In this document: positions 8,970-17,308 of the stretch, in pieces
Position numbering within the stretch: position 1 is the first letter of the stretch
Layout: each line of letters starts with the position of its first letter
Source: Luteipulveratus mongoliensis
GTDB taxonomy: Bacteria > Actinomycetota > Actinomycetes > Actinomycetales > Dermatophilaceae
Length of the DNA: 64,000 bases
Reading direction: 5' to 3'
Assembly: GCF_001190945.1 (NCBI RefSeq)
Contig: NZ_CP011112.1
Coordinates: 2,976,001-3,040,000, forward strand
The notes under the pieces: generated by a model
The model's database searches: none
What the model was told of the DNA's origin: nothing
The model's input: the letters and a program-made list of their open reading frames with translations, nothing else
Translations under genes and position numbers: made by a program

Positions 8970-9647
8970 TCAGTCGTCGTAACGGTCATCCGGTCGGTCG
9001 AAGGTCCGCCGCCGCGGAGCGGGGTCATCGGGGTCGAGCTCGTGGCGTGCCGATCGTGTCTCTTCCTCGTAGCGGCGCGCGCTGCGGGACGGCGCCGGCG
9101 CCGGCGCGGTCGACTCATCGTCGGAGTCCAGCCGTCGGCTGCCGCGCGACCCGGTGGTCTCGCCGCGACGTGCGCCTCGCAGCGCATCGTCATCCGGCAG
9201 GAAGGCGGAGCGGTCCCGCGAACGCGAGTCGTCCTGGTCCTCCTCCTCGTCCCGGCGGCGACGCGGGCGGTCGCGCTCCTCGTCACGGTCGCGGCGAGGG
9301 CGCTCGTCCTCGTCCTCGTGGTCGCGGCGCGGCCGCAGCTCCTGGCGTCGCTCGACACCGAACATCGCACTGCCGAGGCCACCGATCAGCAGACCCGTCG
9401 CACCGAGCGCGATGGCGCGGTAGCGGTTGATCGTGTTGAGGTCGCCGCAGGTGCCCTTCTGGAAGCTGCCCGTGGGCGCGCTGGCCGCCGAGTCACAGTT
9501 GAAGGTCGAGCCGGTCGATCCCCGCAGGGTGATCGGCACGAAGAAGAAGTAGGCCGCCGCCAGCAGGAAGGGCAGGGCGACGAGGAGGCAGACCTTCGTC
9601 CCCGTGCGGGGCGAGATCAGCGTCCGGCTGTCGTGGTCCTCAGGCAT
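8970..9647 (-). CDS. Two-helix membrane protein with extracytoplasmic cysteine pair and charged C-terminal tail
   Basis: 225 residues, family not recognised. Residues ~18-40 and ~78-97 are membrane helices; between them an external loop of ~40 residues carries two cysteines ('FNCDSA' and 'GTCGDL') that could form a disulfide. The rest (~100-225) is an extremely Arg/Asp/Glu-rich, low-complexity cytoplasmic tail. The first ~100 residues are clearly homologous to the product at 14901-15260 (shared 'ISPR.GT', 'PITL.GS.G', 'CGDL', 'MFG.ERR'), which has almost no tail. A reverse-strand TAGCAT (9655-9660) 7 bases before the ATG suggests a leaderless mRNA. It lies just outside the surface-glycan region; function unknown. 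Confidence 0.8.
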   Translation of the reverse strand: MPEDHDSRTLISPRTGTKVCLLVALPFLLAAAYFFFVPITLRGSTGSTFNCDSAASAPTGSFQKGTCGDLNTINRYRAIALGATGLLIGGLGSAMFGVERRQELRPRRDHEDEDERPRRDRDEERDRPRRRRDEEEDQDDSRSRDRSAFLPDDDALRGARRGETTGSRGSRRLDSDDESTAPAPAPSRSARRYEEETRSARHELDPDDPAPRRRTFDRPDDRYDD

Positions 9648-9654
9648 GCGCTGG

Positions 9655-9660
9655 ATGCTA
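9655..9660 (-). promoter_or_regulatory. -10 box of a probable leaderless promoter (two-helix membrane protein)
   Basis: Reverse-strand TAGCAT is 7 bases upstream of the ATG at 9647. It overlaps TACTAGCAAGTC (9659-9670), an imperfect version of the TACY-N4-RGTA palindrome found elsewhere in the glycan region. Confidence 0.45.
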
Positions 9661-9785
9661 CTAGCAAGTCATGAGCGCGAGTGGCCTTAGTCACGCCGCT
9701 GCGCGCCCGGTGAGACGAGGCTCGGTAGCGTGCACCTCGGTCAGCCGTCCGGAGAGGCGGCACAGTGCAGTCCCAGGAGGTGAGC

Positions 9786-10790
9786 GTGGCAGTCGGCATC
9801 GTGCTCGCTGGGGGTTACGGGACCCGGATGCTGCCCCTGACGGAGCATCGCCCGAAGCATCTGCTGCCGGTCGGTCCGGACCCGATCGTGGTCCATCAGC
9901 TGCGCCGTCTTGCGGGCGCCGGGATCGCTGACGTCGTGCTGGCGACCGGCTTCTGTGCCGATCAGTTCGAGCCCGCGCTGGGGGACGGATCGCGCTGGGG
10001 CGTACGCCTGCGTTACGCACCCGAACCCGAGCCGCTGGGCACAGCGGGAGCCCTGCGCCACGCGTACGACGCCGTGGCGGATCTCCCCGAGGCCGACACC
10101 CTGGTGGTCCTCAACGGCGACCTCCTCAGTGGCCATGACCTGCGGGCTCAGGTCTCCGCGTACGAGAGCTCGGGTGCTGAGGTCTCGATCCACGTCCGGC
10201 AGGTTGCCGACCCGCGGGCGTACGGATCGGTGGTCCTGGGCGTTGCGGGTCGCGTACAGGCGTTCGTCGAGAAGTCACCCAACCCTCCGAGTGACCTGAT
10301 CAACGCCGGGACCTACGTGGTCAGCCGGTCAGTGGCCGCCTCGATCCCGAGCGGGCGGAAGGCGTCATGGGAGCACGAGGTCGTGCCCGGGCTCATCGAG
10401 CGCGGTACGCCGGTTGTGGGCTTTCGCGAGGAGGCCTACTTCCGGGACATCGGCTCTCCTTCAGCACTGGTGGCTGCCTCGGTCGATGCGGTGCTCGGAG
10501 ACCTGCCCGGTGCTGCCGGGGCCGGCGGCCGCGCGTGGATCGCCGCCACGGCCGACGTGGACCCGACCGCTCGGGTGGACGCGGGGAGCGCGGTGCACGA
10601 CGGGGCGGTCATCGGCCCTCGGGCGCAGGTGTCGGGCAGCATCGTGATGGCGGGTGGTGTCGTCGGCGGGGGAGCCGTGGTCCGTGGCTCGGTGCTCGCT
10701 CCGATGTCTGTGGTGGGAGCGGGAGCCCGCCTGGTCGACGAGGCTCTGGCCGACGGCGAGGTGCGGTCGGCGACCCGTCCCACAGTGTGA
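9786..10790 (+). CDS. Sugar-1-phosphate nucleotidyltransferase with C-terminal hexapeptide repeats
   Basis: 334-residue NTP-transferase. The nucleotide-binding loop 'GIVLAGGYGTRMLPLTEHRPKHLLPVG' (in pieces) is at the N-terminus, with the catalytic Asp in 'VLNGDLLSGHD' and the sugar-phosphate site 'VEKSP' / 'INAGTYVVS'. Residues ~250-330 form left-handed beta-helix repeats ('DVDPTARVDAGSAVHDGAVIG' in part). The fold matches mannose-1-phosphate guanylyltransferase and glucose-1-phosphate thymidylyl/uridylyltransferases. Because hddA, gmhA and gmhB occur 28 kb downstream, a heptose-1-phosphate guanylyltransferase role (HddC-like) is possible but not shown. GTG at 9786 follows AGGAGG (9775-9780) by 5 bases; an in-frame GTG at 9765 is an alternative. 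Confidence 0.88.
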   Translation: MAVGIVLAGGYGTRMLPLTEHRPKHLLPVGPDPIVVHQLRRLAGAGIADVVLATGFCADQFEPALGDGSRWGVRLRYAPEPEPLGTAGALRHAYDAVADLPEADTLVVLNGDLLSGHDLRAQVSAYESSGAEVSIHVRQVADPRAYGSVVLGVAGRVQAFVEKSPNPPSDLINAGTYVVSRSVAASIPSGRKASWEHEVVPGLIERGTPVVGFREEAYFRDIGSPSALVAASVDAVLGDLPGAAGAGGRAWIAATADVDPTARVDAGSAVHDGAVIGPRAQVSGSIVMAGGVVGGGAVVRGSVLAPMSVVGAGARLVDEALADGEVRSATRPTV

Positions 10791-10810
10791 TGCAGACCAC
10801 CCGTCGTGGC

Positions 10811-10822
10811 TACTCGCCGGTA
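10811..10822. promoter_or_regulatory. TACY-N4-RGTA palindrome, copy 1
   Basis: TACTCGCCGGTA in the promoter region of the acyltransferase at 10873. The 16-mer around it (10809-10824) is identical at 15 of 16 positions to the one at 19311-19326. A -10-like TATGCT follows at 10832-10837. Likely operator for a dimeric regulator; the regulator is not identified. Confidence 0.55.
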
Positions 10823-10872
10823 ATCGGCGACTATGCTGTCGGCGTTCTGTAGGCCGAAGTCTGTTGAGGATC

Positions 10873-12795
10873 ATGAGCTCACGCCCACCCGGGATGGGGT
10901 ATCGACCGGCGCTGGACGGGCTCCGGGCGGTCTCCGTCGTCACCATCATGCTGTTCCACGTTCCCGTGGCATGGGTGCACGGCGGCTACTGGTCGGTCAA
11001 CGTCTTCTTCGTGGTCTCGGGCTACCTGATCACCGGTCTGCTCCTGAAGGAGCACTCCAAGTGGGGCAACATCGACCTGGTCGGGTTCTACCTGCGTCGC
11101 GCCCGACGGCTGCTCCCAGCGCTGCTGGTGATGCTGGTCGGAGTGTCGTTGCTGGCCCCTCGGATCATGGGCAGCCAGACCCCAGGGACGATCCGCGGCG
11201 ACGGCATCGCGGCGCTGTTCTATGTCGCCAACTGGCGGATGATCATCACCGGCCAGTCCTACTTCGAGCAGTTCGGTGCGCCGTCACCCTTCCGGCACAC
11301 CTGGACGCTGGCGATCGAGGAGCAGTACTACCTGCTCTTCCCCCTGCTCCTGCTGCTGCTCCTGCGCATCTTCCGGCAGCGCCGGTCGTGGGGCCCAGTG
11401 CTCGTCGTGGGCGCCCTCGGACTGCTGTCCGCCCTGGTCATGTCCTGGGTCAACAAGCCGGGCGATCCGTCCCGTGTCTACTACGGCACCGATGCTCGAA
11501 TGCAGGACATCCTGGTCGGCGCGGTCCTGGCCCTGGTGCTGCACCGGATGGGCAAGGCCCGGGTCGCCGCACTCGCCCAGCACCGTGGCGTCCTCGCGGT
11601 GCTCGGCTGGGTCACCGCAGCCGGCACGCTGGCCGCGTTCTTGTGGCTGCCCGCCGACGGGTGGGTCTTCAGCGGCGGCTTCCTGCTGTTCGACGTGATG
11701 TTCGTCTTCCTGGTGCTCAGCGTCGAGCTCGCACCGACCACGTCGATCGCTCGCATCATCAGTACGCCTGTGCTCGCCTGGGTGGGCAAGCTGTCGTACG
11801 GCCTCTATCTGTGGCACTGGCCGATCTTCATCTTCCTGTCGCCCGATCGCGTCGACCTCGGGACCGTGCCGCTCATGGCGCTGCGTTTCGCGGTCACGTT
11901 CGCCGTGGCGACGGCGTCGTTCTACCTCGTCGAGGACCCGATCCGGCGCGGCTCGCTCCGTCGCCGCCTCGGTCCACGTGTGTCTCCTGCGGTCTCGACC
12001 GCCAGCATCGGCGTGACCGCCGTGCTGATCGGGATCTCGGCGTACGGCGTACAGCTCGCCCCGTCGGCCAAGGCTGGTGAGGGCAACTCGACGACGGTCG
12101 GCAGCGGCGACTACGGCGTACTGATCGTCGGGGACTCGGTCGGCTTCAGCCTGGGCTACAACTTCCCCAAGGAGAAGTACCCGGACACCTCGACGACGGC
12201 CAACGTCAACTTCGGCTGCGGTACGGCCGAGCAGCACCTGGCGTTCAACGGCAAGCCGCAGCAAGGCGACGACCAGCCCGAGTGCGAGACGATCTTCGCC
12301 AACTGGCGCGAGGGCATGCAGAAGGCCAAGCCGAAGGCGATCGTCTGGAGCCTCGGCGGCTGGGAGGTCTTCGACCACGTGGCCGATGGCAAGGTGCTCG
12401 ACGTCGGCACGCCGGCCTACGCGTCCTACCTCTCGGGTCGTCTCGAGAAGGGTCTGGATGCGCTGGGCGAAGGCGGTAGCAAGGCACCGATCTACATCAC
12501 CAACGTGCCGTGCTACCACCAGGAGAAGTTCGTCGTCAGCGGCGATGACCTGTCGGTGGACCGCAACGACCCCAAGCGGGCCAAGGCCGTCAACGCCGTC
12601 CTGACATCCTTCGCGGCCAAGCACCCGGACCGGGTGCACATCGCCGACCTCGACTCCTTCGCCTGCCCCAACGGCAAGTTCGAGGACATTGTGCACGGGG
12701 TGAAGCTGCGCATCGACGGCGTGCACTACACCGCGGACGGCGCCCGCGCGTTCTGGGCCTGGCTGATGCCACAGATCCGCAAGGTCACCGGCTGA
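10873..12795 (+). CDS. Acyltransferase-3 / SGNH fusion protein (OafA-like), copy 1
   Basis: 640 residues. Residues ~10-390 form the polytopic acyltransferase-3 domain: the R-X10-H catalytic motif is 'RAVSVVTIMLFH', followed by 'VNVFFVVSGYLI', 'RHTWTLAIEEQYYL' and 'LSYGLYLWHWPIFIF'. Residues ~420-640 are an extracytoplasmic SGNH hydrolase-like domain with block I 'IVGDSVGFS' and block V Asp-x-x-His in 'IDGVHYT'. Such fusions O-acylate cell-surface polysaccharides: the membrane half passes acyl groups from cytoplasmic acyl-CoA and the SGNH half transfers them outside. The glycan acceptor is unknown. ATG at 10873 is chosen from alignment of the N-terminus with the three paralogues below; the preceding TTGAGGA is a weak ribosome site. 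Confidence 0.9.
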   Translation: MSSRPPGMGYRPALDGLRAVSVVTIMLFHVPVAWVHGGYWSVNVFFVVSGYLITGLLLKEHSKWGNIDLVGFYLRRARRLLPALLVMLVGVSLLAPRIMGSQTPGTIRGDGIAALFYVANWRMIITGQSYFEQFGAPSPFRHTWTLAIEEQYYLLFPLLLLLLLRIFRQRRSWGPVLVVGALGLLSALVMSWVNKPGDPSRVYYGTDARMQDILVGAVLALVLHRMGKARVAALAQHRGVLAVLGWVTAAGTLAAFLWLPADGWVFSGGFLLFDVMFVFLVLSVELAPTTSIARIISTPVLAWVGKLSYGLYLWHWPIFIFLSPDRVDLGTVPLMALRFAVTFAVATASFYLVEDPIRRGSLRRRLGPRVSPAVSTASIGVTAVLIGISAYGVQLAPSAKAGEGNSTTVGSGDYGVLIVGDSVGFSLGYNFPKEKYPDTSTTANVNFGCGTAEQHLAFNGKPQQGDDQPECETIFANWREGMQKAKPKAIVWSLGGWEVFDHVADGKVLDVGTPAYASYLSGRLEKGLDALGEGGSKAPIYITNVPCYHQEKFVVSGDDLSVDRNDPKRAKAVNAVLTSFAAKHPDRVHIADLDSFACPNGKFEDIVHGVKLRIDGVHYTADGARAFWAWLMPQIRKVTG

Positions 12796-12807
12796 CGCGG
12801 TCGGGCC

Positions 12808-14778
12808 TCAGGGCCGGGTCGCGATCGTCCTCAGCTGCGGCGCGAGCCAGCGCCAGTAGATCGGCCCCGACTCCGGTGTGAAGTGCAGGCCGTCCTGGTA
12901 GAGCGGAACGCCATTGACGGTGCCGTGGTAGCCGCCCTTGCAGAGCGATCCATAGGTGTCGATCACGTCGACGCCGTGCTGGTGCGCCCACGCGGTGGCG
13001 ACCCGGTTGACCCGGCGAACCCGGCTGTCGTCGTTGATCAGCTCGAACTCCTTGTTGACGCCGAAGTCGGGCAGGTCGTGGCAGCTGAGGGTGTTGATCG
13101 CGAAGTGCTTGGCGCCGTTGTCGAGCGAGATCTTGCGGACCTCATCCAGCGAGTCCCGGATGAACGCGTCGTGCCCGGGAGTGCCAAAACGTTGCACTCC
13201 GGCCTTGGTCTTGAAATCGCTCACGAGCGTCTGCGGCACGAAGAAGAGCAGCACCTCCGGCTTGAGGATCCGCACACTGTCGTCCCACTCGTGCTGCCAG
13301 TCCACGCACGCCTTCGACGGTACGACCGGGTCGCCGTCGACCAGCTTGTCGCCCAGGAACGGGTCGCAGCCGAGACTGACCGAGCCGGTCGCCGCGATGT
13401 CGGGGACGCTCCCGGGGTTGTGGTTCTGGATGAGGCTCGCGGGAATGGAGTTGCCCAGCAGCATGACCTTGCGCGCGGTCGGCAGCGCCCCAGTCGGCGC
13501 GGCCGTCGGGGGAGGCGGGGCGCCACCCAGAGTGGTTGAGCCCTTGCCCTCGTCTCCGATCGGCGCGGCCGACGAGCTCGACTGGCTCAGGCCCAGCGCG
13601 CCCAGGATGACGACCGGCAACGCCACGCGTGCGACCGCGACGCTCGGACGCGGCTGGCGGGGGATGAGCGCCTTGAACCCGTGCCGACGGATCGGCTTCT
13701 CCACGAAGCGGAAGGTCAGGTAGGACAGCGTCACCGAGAGGGCGATCTGCAGCAGGGAGAGCGGCACCCCGCTCATGTGGGACACGGATGGGTTGAGGAA
13801 GACGATGACGGGCCAGTGCCACAGGTAGAGCGAGTAGCTGATCAGACCCAGCCGCCGCAGCCACTCGAAGGACAGCACCCGCTGCAAGGCATTGGGGGAG
13901 CGGCTCGACGAGGCCATGATGGGCAGCGTCGCCAGCGCTGACAGCACGAGCAGGCCACCCTGGAACGGAACGTCAGAGTGCTCAGGGAGCACGAAGAAGC
14001 TCACCAGCAGCACCGCGAGCGCCGGCCAGGCAGCCCACGCGACCAGGCGTTCACTCGTTGACGGTCGGTCGCGACGGAACTTCGGGTCACGCTCGAACTG
14101 TCGCCCGCTGAGGAGGCAGCCGGCCGCTGCGCCGATCAACAGCTCGAACGCCCGGGTGTCCGTGCCGTAGTAGACGCGACCAGGGTCCTGACCAGGGACG
14201 TACAGATGGAACATCCACCAGGCGGAGGCCAGGGCGAGGAGCAGGAGGACGGCAGCCCGGACCTTGTGGCTGCGGGTGATCGCGGTGAGCGCCAAGAGGA
14301 GCAGGGGGAACGCGAGGTAGTACTGCTCCTCGATGGACAGCGACCAGGTGTGCCGCACCGGCGATGGCAGCGCGAGCCCGCCGAAGTAGGACTCGTCACC
14401 CAGCAGGAAGCGCCAGTTCGCGAAGTAGAACAACGCCGAGAACACGTCCCAGCCGACAGGGGAGCGACGGCCCGGTGGAGTCCAGATGCTGGCCGCCACC
14501 AGCACCGCGCTGAGCACGATGACCAGCGAGGGCAGCAGCCGGCGGGCGCGCGCCATCCAGAAGCCGATCAGGTCGATGCTGCCCCAGCGATGCTGCTCGT
14601 TGATCAGCAGCGAGGTGATCAGGAAGCCGGAGAGCACGAAGAAGAGGTCGACGCCGAGCCAGCCGCCAGGCGCCCAGTCGTTGTTGATGTGATAGATCAG
14701 CACCGCTGCGACAGCGAGGCCGCGCAGCCCGTCCAGGGCAGGGCGGTAGGGCAAGGAGCGGTGCTGATGGGAAACCAC
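12808..14778 (-). CDS. Acyltransferase-3 / SGNH fusion protein (OafA-like), copy 2
   Basis: 656 residues, same architecture as copy 1 but on the reverse strand. R-X10-H motif 'RGLAVAAVLIYH', then 'GVDLFFVLSGFLI', 'RHTWSLSIEEQYYL' and 'LISYSLYLWHWPVIVF'. The SGNH domain (~430-656) has 'LLGNSIPAS' instead of the usual GDS block I (Asp replaced by Asn, serine kept) and block V 'DGLHFT'. A proline/alanine-rich linker (~410-435) joins the halves. GTG start at 14778 with AAAGAAGA upstream. Its 3' end is 13 bases from that of copy 1 (convergent). The Asn substitution may change activity or be tolerated. Confidence 0.9.
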   Translation of the reverse strand: MVSHQHRSLPYRPALDGLRGLAVAAVLIYHINNDWAPGGWLGVDLFFVLSGFLITSLLINEQHRWGSIDLIGFWMARARRLLPSLVIVLSAVLVAASIWTPPGRRSPVGWDVFSALFYFANWRFLLGDESYFGGLALPSPVRHTWSLSIEEQYYLAFPLLLLALTAITRSHKVRAAVLLLLALASAWWMFHLYVPGQDPGRVYYGTDTRAFELLIGAAAGCLLSGRQFERDPKFRRDRPSTSERLVAWAAWPALAVLLVSFFVLPEHSDVPFQGGLLVLSALATLPIMASSSRSPNALQRVLSFEWLRRLGLISYSLYLWHWPVIVFLNPSVSHMSGVPLSLLQIALSVTLSYLTFRFVEKPIRRHGFKALIPRQPRPSVAVARVALPVVILGALGLSQSSSSAAPIGDEGKGSTTLGGAPPPPTAAPTGALPTARKVMLLGNSIPASLIQNHNPGSVPDIAATGSVSLGCDPFLGDKLVDGDPVVPSKACVDWQHEWDDSVRILKPEVLLFFVPQTLVSDFKTKAGVQRFGTPGHDAFIRDSLDEVRKISLDNGAKHFAINTLSCHDLPDFGVNKEFELINDDSRVRRVNRVATAWAHQHGVDVIDTYGSLCKGGYHGTVNGVPLYQDGLHFTPESGPIYWRWLAPQLRTIATRP

Positions 14779-14852
14779 GATCTTCTTTCGTCACTCGGCA
14801 GCCGGCACACGGCAGGGTGTCACGAACTCCAGCGCGACCGAACCACTGTATG

Positions 14853-14864
14853 TACCGAAGAGTA
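14853..14864. promoter_or_regulatory. TACY-N4-RGTA palindrome, copy 2
   Basis: TACCGAAGAGTA in the divergent promoter region between the acyltransferase starting at 14778 (reverse) and the two-helix protein starting at 14901. It could control either or both. Confidence 0.5.
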
Positions 14865-14887
14865 GATAGTCCCGCCGGAACGATGGT

Positions 14888-14893
14888 TAGTAT
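14888..14893 (+). promoter_or_regulatory. -10 box of a probable leaderless promoter (small two-helix protein)
   Basis: TAGTAT lies 7 bases before the ATG at 14901, with no ribosome binding site between them. Confidence 0.5.
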
Positions 14894-14900
14894 TCCGCGC

Positions 14901-15260
14901 ATGCCACCAGACGCGCTCGAGACGCGGACGATCATCAGTCCGCGGCTCGGTACCAGGATTACCACGGTCGTGGCCCTGGTGCTGCTCGCCGGCGCGGTCT
15001 ACTGGTTCTTCACCCCGATCACCCTGACCGGGTCCAGCGGCGCGCAGTTCGGTTGCGGGTCGGCTAAGAGCCCACCGAGCGACGCCTTCCCCAAGAATGT
15101 CTGCGGCGACCTGCCCAAGGTCCACGAGTTCCGCTCGGTGGCCTTCCTCGTCGCCGGCATCCTGATCGGGCTCCTGGGCGCGGTCATGTTCGGCTTCGAG
15201 CGTCGTACGCAGACGCGGGCTGCCCGCCCATCGTCGGCAGAGGAGTCGCCCACCCCCTGA
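14901..15260 (+). CDS. Small two-helix membrane protein with extracytoplasmic cysteine pair
   Basis: 119 residues; no named family recognised. It has a membrane helix at ~20-38, an external ~40-residue loop with two cysteines ('FGCGSA' and 'NVCGDL'), and a second helix at ~78-97 ending in 'MFGFERR'. It is a paralogue of the N-terminal half of the reverse-strand product at 8970-9647 but lacks the long charged tail. The shared motifs include 'RT.ISPR.GT' before helix 1 and 'PITL.GS' after it. The ATG at 14901 is preferred because of the adjacent -10 box and because homology begins there. It sits among acyltransferase genes, suggesting a role at the cell surface, but this is only context. Confidence 0.8.
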   Translation: MPPDALETRTIISPRLGTRITTVVALVLLAGAVYWFFTPITLTGSSGAQFGCGSAKSPPSDAFPKNVCGDLPKVHEFRSVAFLVAGILIGLLGAVMFGFERRTQTRAARPSSAEESPTP

Positions 15261-15316
15261 CGAACGACCAGCTTCAGCGGGGGTGACGTGGCGTCAGCTC
15301 GTCGCCCCTCTCGTAG

Positions 15317-17308
15317 GTGAAGGACACCGGTTTGGCTCGCTCGCGGTACGGCAACCGTCCAGCCCTGGACGGCGTGCGAGGCGTCGCCATGCTCACGTTC
15401 ATGGCGTTCCACCTCGGCGTCGGCTGGCTGCAGGGCGCCTGGGTCGCGGTCAACGTCTTCTTCGTGCTGTCCGGCTTCCTGATCGTCCGGCTGCTGCTCG
15501 AGGAGCGCGTCACCTACGGCGACATCCGGCCGCTGGAGTTCTATCGCCGACGGATGCGGCGGCTGCTGCCGGGCCTCTTCCTGCTGCTCGGCACCCTGAC
15601 GGTCTATGGCGTCTTCATCGCAGGCGACGACGTACGACGTCCGCTGCGCTCGGACATGCTCGCGACCCTCGGCTACGTCATGAACTGGCGGTTGATCCTG
15701 CGTGACGACCAGTACTTCGAGATGTTCGGCAACCCCTCGTTCCTGCGGCACGCCTGGACGCTGGCGGTGGAGGAGCAGTTCTACCTGATCGCGCCGTTCC
15801 TGGTGTCGCTGCTGGTGCTCTTCCTGTGGCGGCGCAGCCACCAGGTCGCCGTGCTCCTCCTGCTGGCAGCGGCCTCTGCGGTCTGGACCGCCAACGTCGG
15901 CCTCGCTGACCAGTCAGCTCAGGCTCACGCGTACTACGGCACGGACACGCGAGTGCAGGCCCTGCTCATCGGCGCCGCCCTGGCGTTCGTCCTCGGCCCG
16001 AAGTCCAACGGTCGTGATCCTCGCCGACTCCCGACCTCGGTCGTGGCAGCCCTCGGATGGGGCGGGCTGGCCGCCATGCTCGCCGGCTACATCTTCATCC
16101 CGCCGTTCGCGAGCTGGATGTTCGGTCAGGGCGGGATGGCCCTGTTCTCGCTCGCGTTCGCCGGGCTCGTGCTCGCCTGCGCCGACCCGCGACGGTCCCT
16201 GCTCACGACGGTGCTGGGTCAGCGTCCGATCGCCTACCTCGGCAAGCTGTCGTACGGCCTCTACCTCTGGCACTGGCCCATCCACCTCTGGCTGCAGGAC
16301 GCCTGGCCGGACCTCCCGGTGTGGCTCGCCGTGGTCATCGGGATGGCCTTGACGATCGGGATCGCCGCGGCGTCGTACCGCTTCATCGAGCAACCGGTGA
16401 TGCGTCGCGGGGTGCGTGCCCTGCTGCCCGGTCGGCGCGGCCGGCGAGGCCGAGGCCGAGTACTGGTGGCGGCAAGCCTCGGCGCGCTGCTGCTCGGCGC
16501 GTACGTCGTGGGCAAGGTCCCCGCGGCCGCCACCTCTGCGGACACCGGGCCGAACATTCAGCTGATCCCGGGGAGTGCGACGTACAAGCCCGGGACCACG
16601 CACGTGAAGGTCGGGATCTTCGGTGACTCGGTGCCCTACCTGCTCAACGCTCGGATGCCGCGCAGCCGCTATCCCGACCTCGACGTCGTCAACCTCGCCG
16701 TTCCGGGCTGCGATCTGGTCGATATCGACATCCGATGGACACCGGACAAGCGCGGTCCGAACTCACCGGAGTGCCTCCGTGGGAAGCGCACGTTCGACGC
16801 GACGCTGCGCAGCAGCAAGTCCCAGGTCTTCGTCCTGTTCGGTGGTGCTCTGTTGTCGATGCCGCACATCACACCGGACGGCACAGTGCTGCAGATCGAC
16901 GACCCACGGATGCAGCGGCTCATCACGGCTCGACTGGATGAGTTCAGGCGCAGGGCGAAGGCTGCAGGGGTGCAGCAGATGCAGGTCGTCACCGTGCCGT
17001 GTCGCGACGTGAAGGTGCAGTACATCCCGGAGGAGTACCGGCCGTACATGCGGGCCCATCCCGAGATCGTCAAGGCGGCCACAGACCCGGTCGCGCTGAA
17101 CACGTTGATGAAGTCGTGGGCCGCCAAGAACGACGTCGCGGTGATCGACATGTACCAGGTGCTGTGCAGCGACGGGTTCCACGCGCGGCGGAACGGGCTG
17201 GAGATCTTCGGTGATGCGATCCACTTCTCTCCGGAGGCGACGCCGATGATCTGGACGTGGCTCGCCCCGCAGATCCGTGCCGCCTATCAGCGCGGAGCGC
17301 ATTCGTGA
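15317..17308 (+). CDS. Acyltransferase-3 / SGNH fusion protein (OafA-like), copy 3
   Basis: 663 residues with the GTG at 15317, or 658 with a TTG at 15332 that has a better-placed AAGGA (15320-15324); the choice is uncertain. Membrane domain: R-X10-H 'RGVAMLTFMAFH', 'VNVFFVLSGFLI', 'RHAWTLAVEEQFYL', 'LSYGLYLWHWPIHLW'. SGNH domain (~430-663): 'IFGDSVPYL' block I and 'DAIHFSPEATPMIWTW' block V. It probably transfers an acyl group to a surface glycan. Its stop overlaps the start of copy 4 by GTGA, so copies 3 and 4 are cotranslated and may act on the same polymer. Confidence 0.9.
   Translation: MKDTGLARSRYGNRPALDGVRGVAMLTFMAFHLGVGWLQGAWVAVNVFFVLSGFLIVRLLLEERVTYGDIRPLEFYRRRMRRLLPGLFLLLGTLTVYGVFIAGDDVRRPLRSDMLATLGYVMNWRLILRDDQYFEMFGNPSFLRHAWTLAVEEQFYLIAPFLVSLLVLFLWRRSHQVAVLLLLAAASAVWTANVGLADQSAQAHAYYGTDTRVQALLIGAALAFVLGPKSNGRDPRRLPTSVVAALGWGGLAAMLAGYIFIPPFASWMFGQGGMALFSLAFAGLVLACADPRRSLLTTVLGQRPIAYLGKLSYGLYLWHWPIHLWLQDAWPDLPVWLAVVIGMALTIGIAAASYRFIEQPVMRRGVRALLPGRRGRRGRGRVLVAASLGALLLGAYVVGKVPAAATSADTGPNIQLIPGSATYKPGTTHVKVGIFGDSVPYLLNARMPRSRYPDLDVVNLAVPGCDLVDIDIRWTPDKRGPNSPECLRGKRTFDATLRSSKSQVFVLFGGALLSMPHITPDGTVLQIDDPRMQRLITARLDEFRRRAKAAGVQQMQVVTVPCRDVKVQYIPEEYRPYMRAHPEIVKAATDPVALNTLMKSWAAKNDVAVIDMYQVLCSDGFHARRNGLEIFGDAIHFSPEATPMIWTWLAPQIRAAYQRGAHS

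Noticed and set aside
8970-9647. Forward-strand 210-codon frame at 9042-9674
   Set aside because: Antisense of the charged tail gene; the reverse frame has helices, a conserved paralogue and a promoter.
11284-12726. 480-codon reverse-strand reading frame opposite acyltransferase copy 1
   Set aside because: Composition is typical of an antisense frame in GC-rich DNA (long Arg/Glu/Val/Asp runs, no domain motifs), while the forward frame has full acyltransferase and SGNH motifs.
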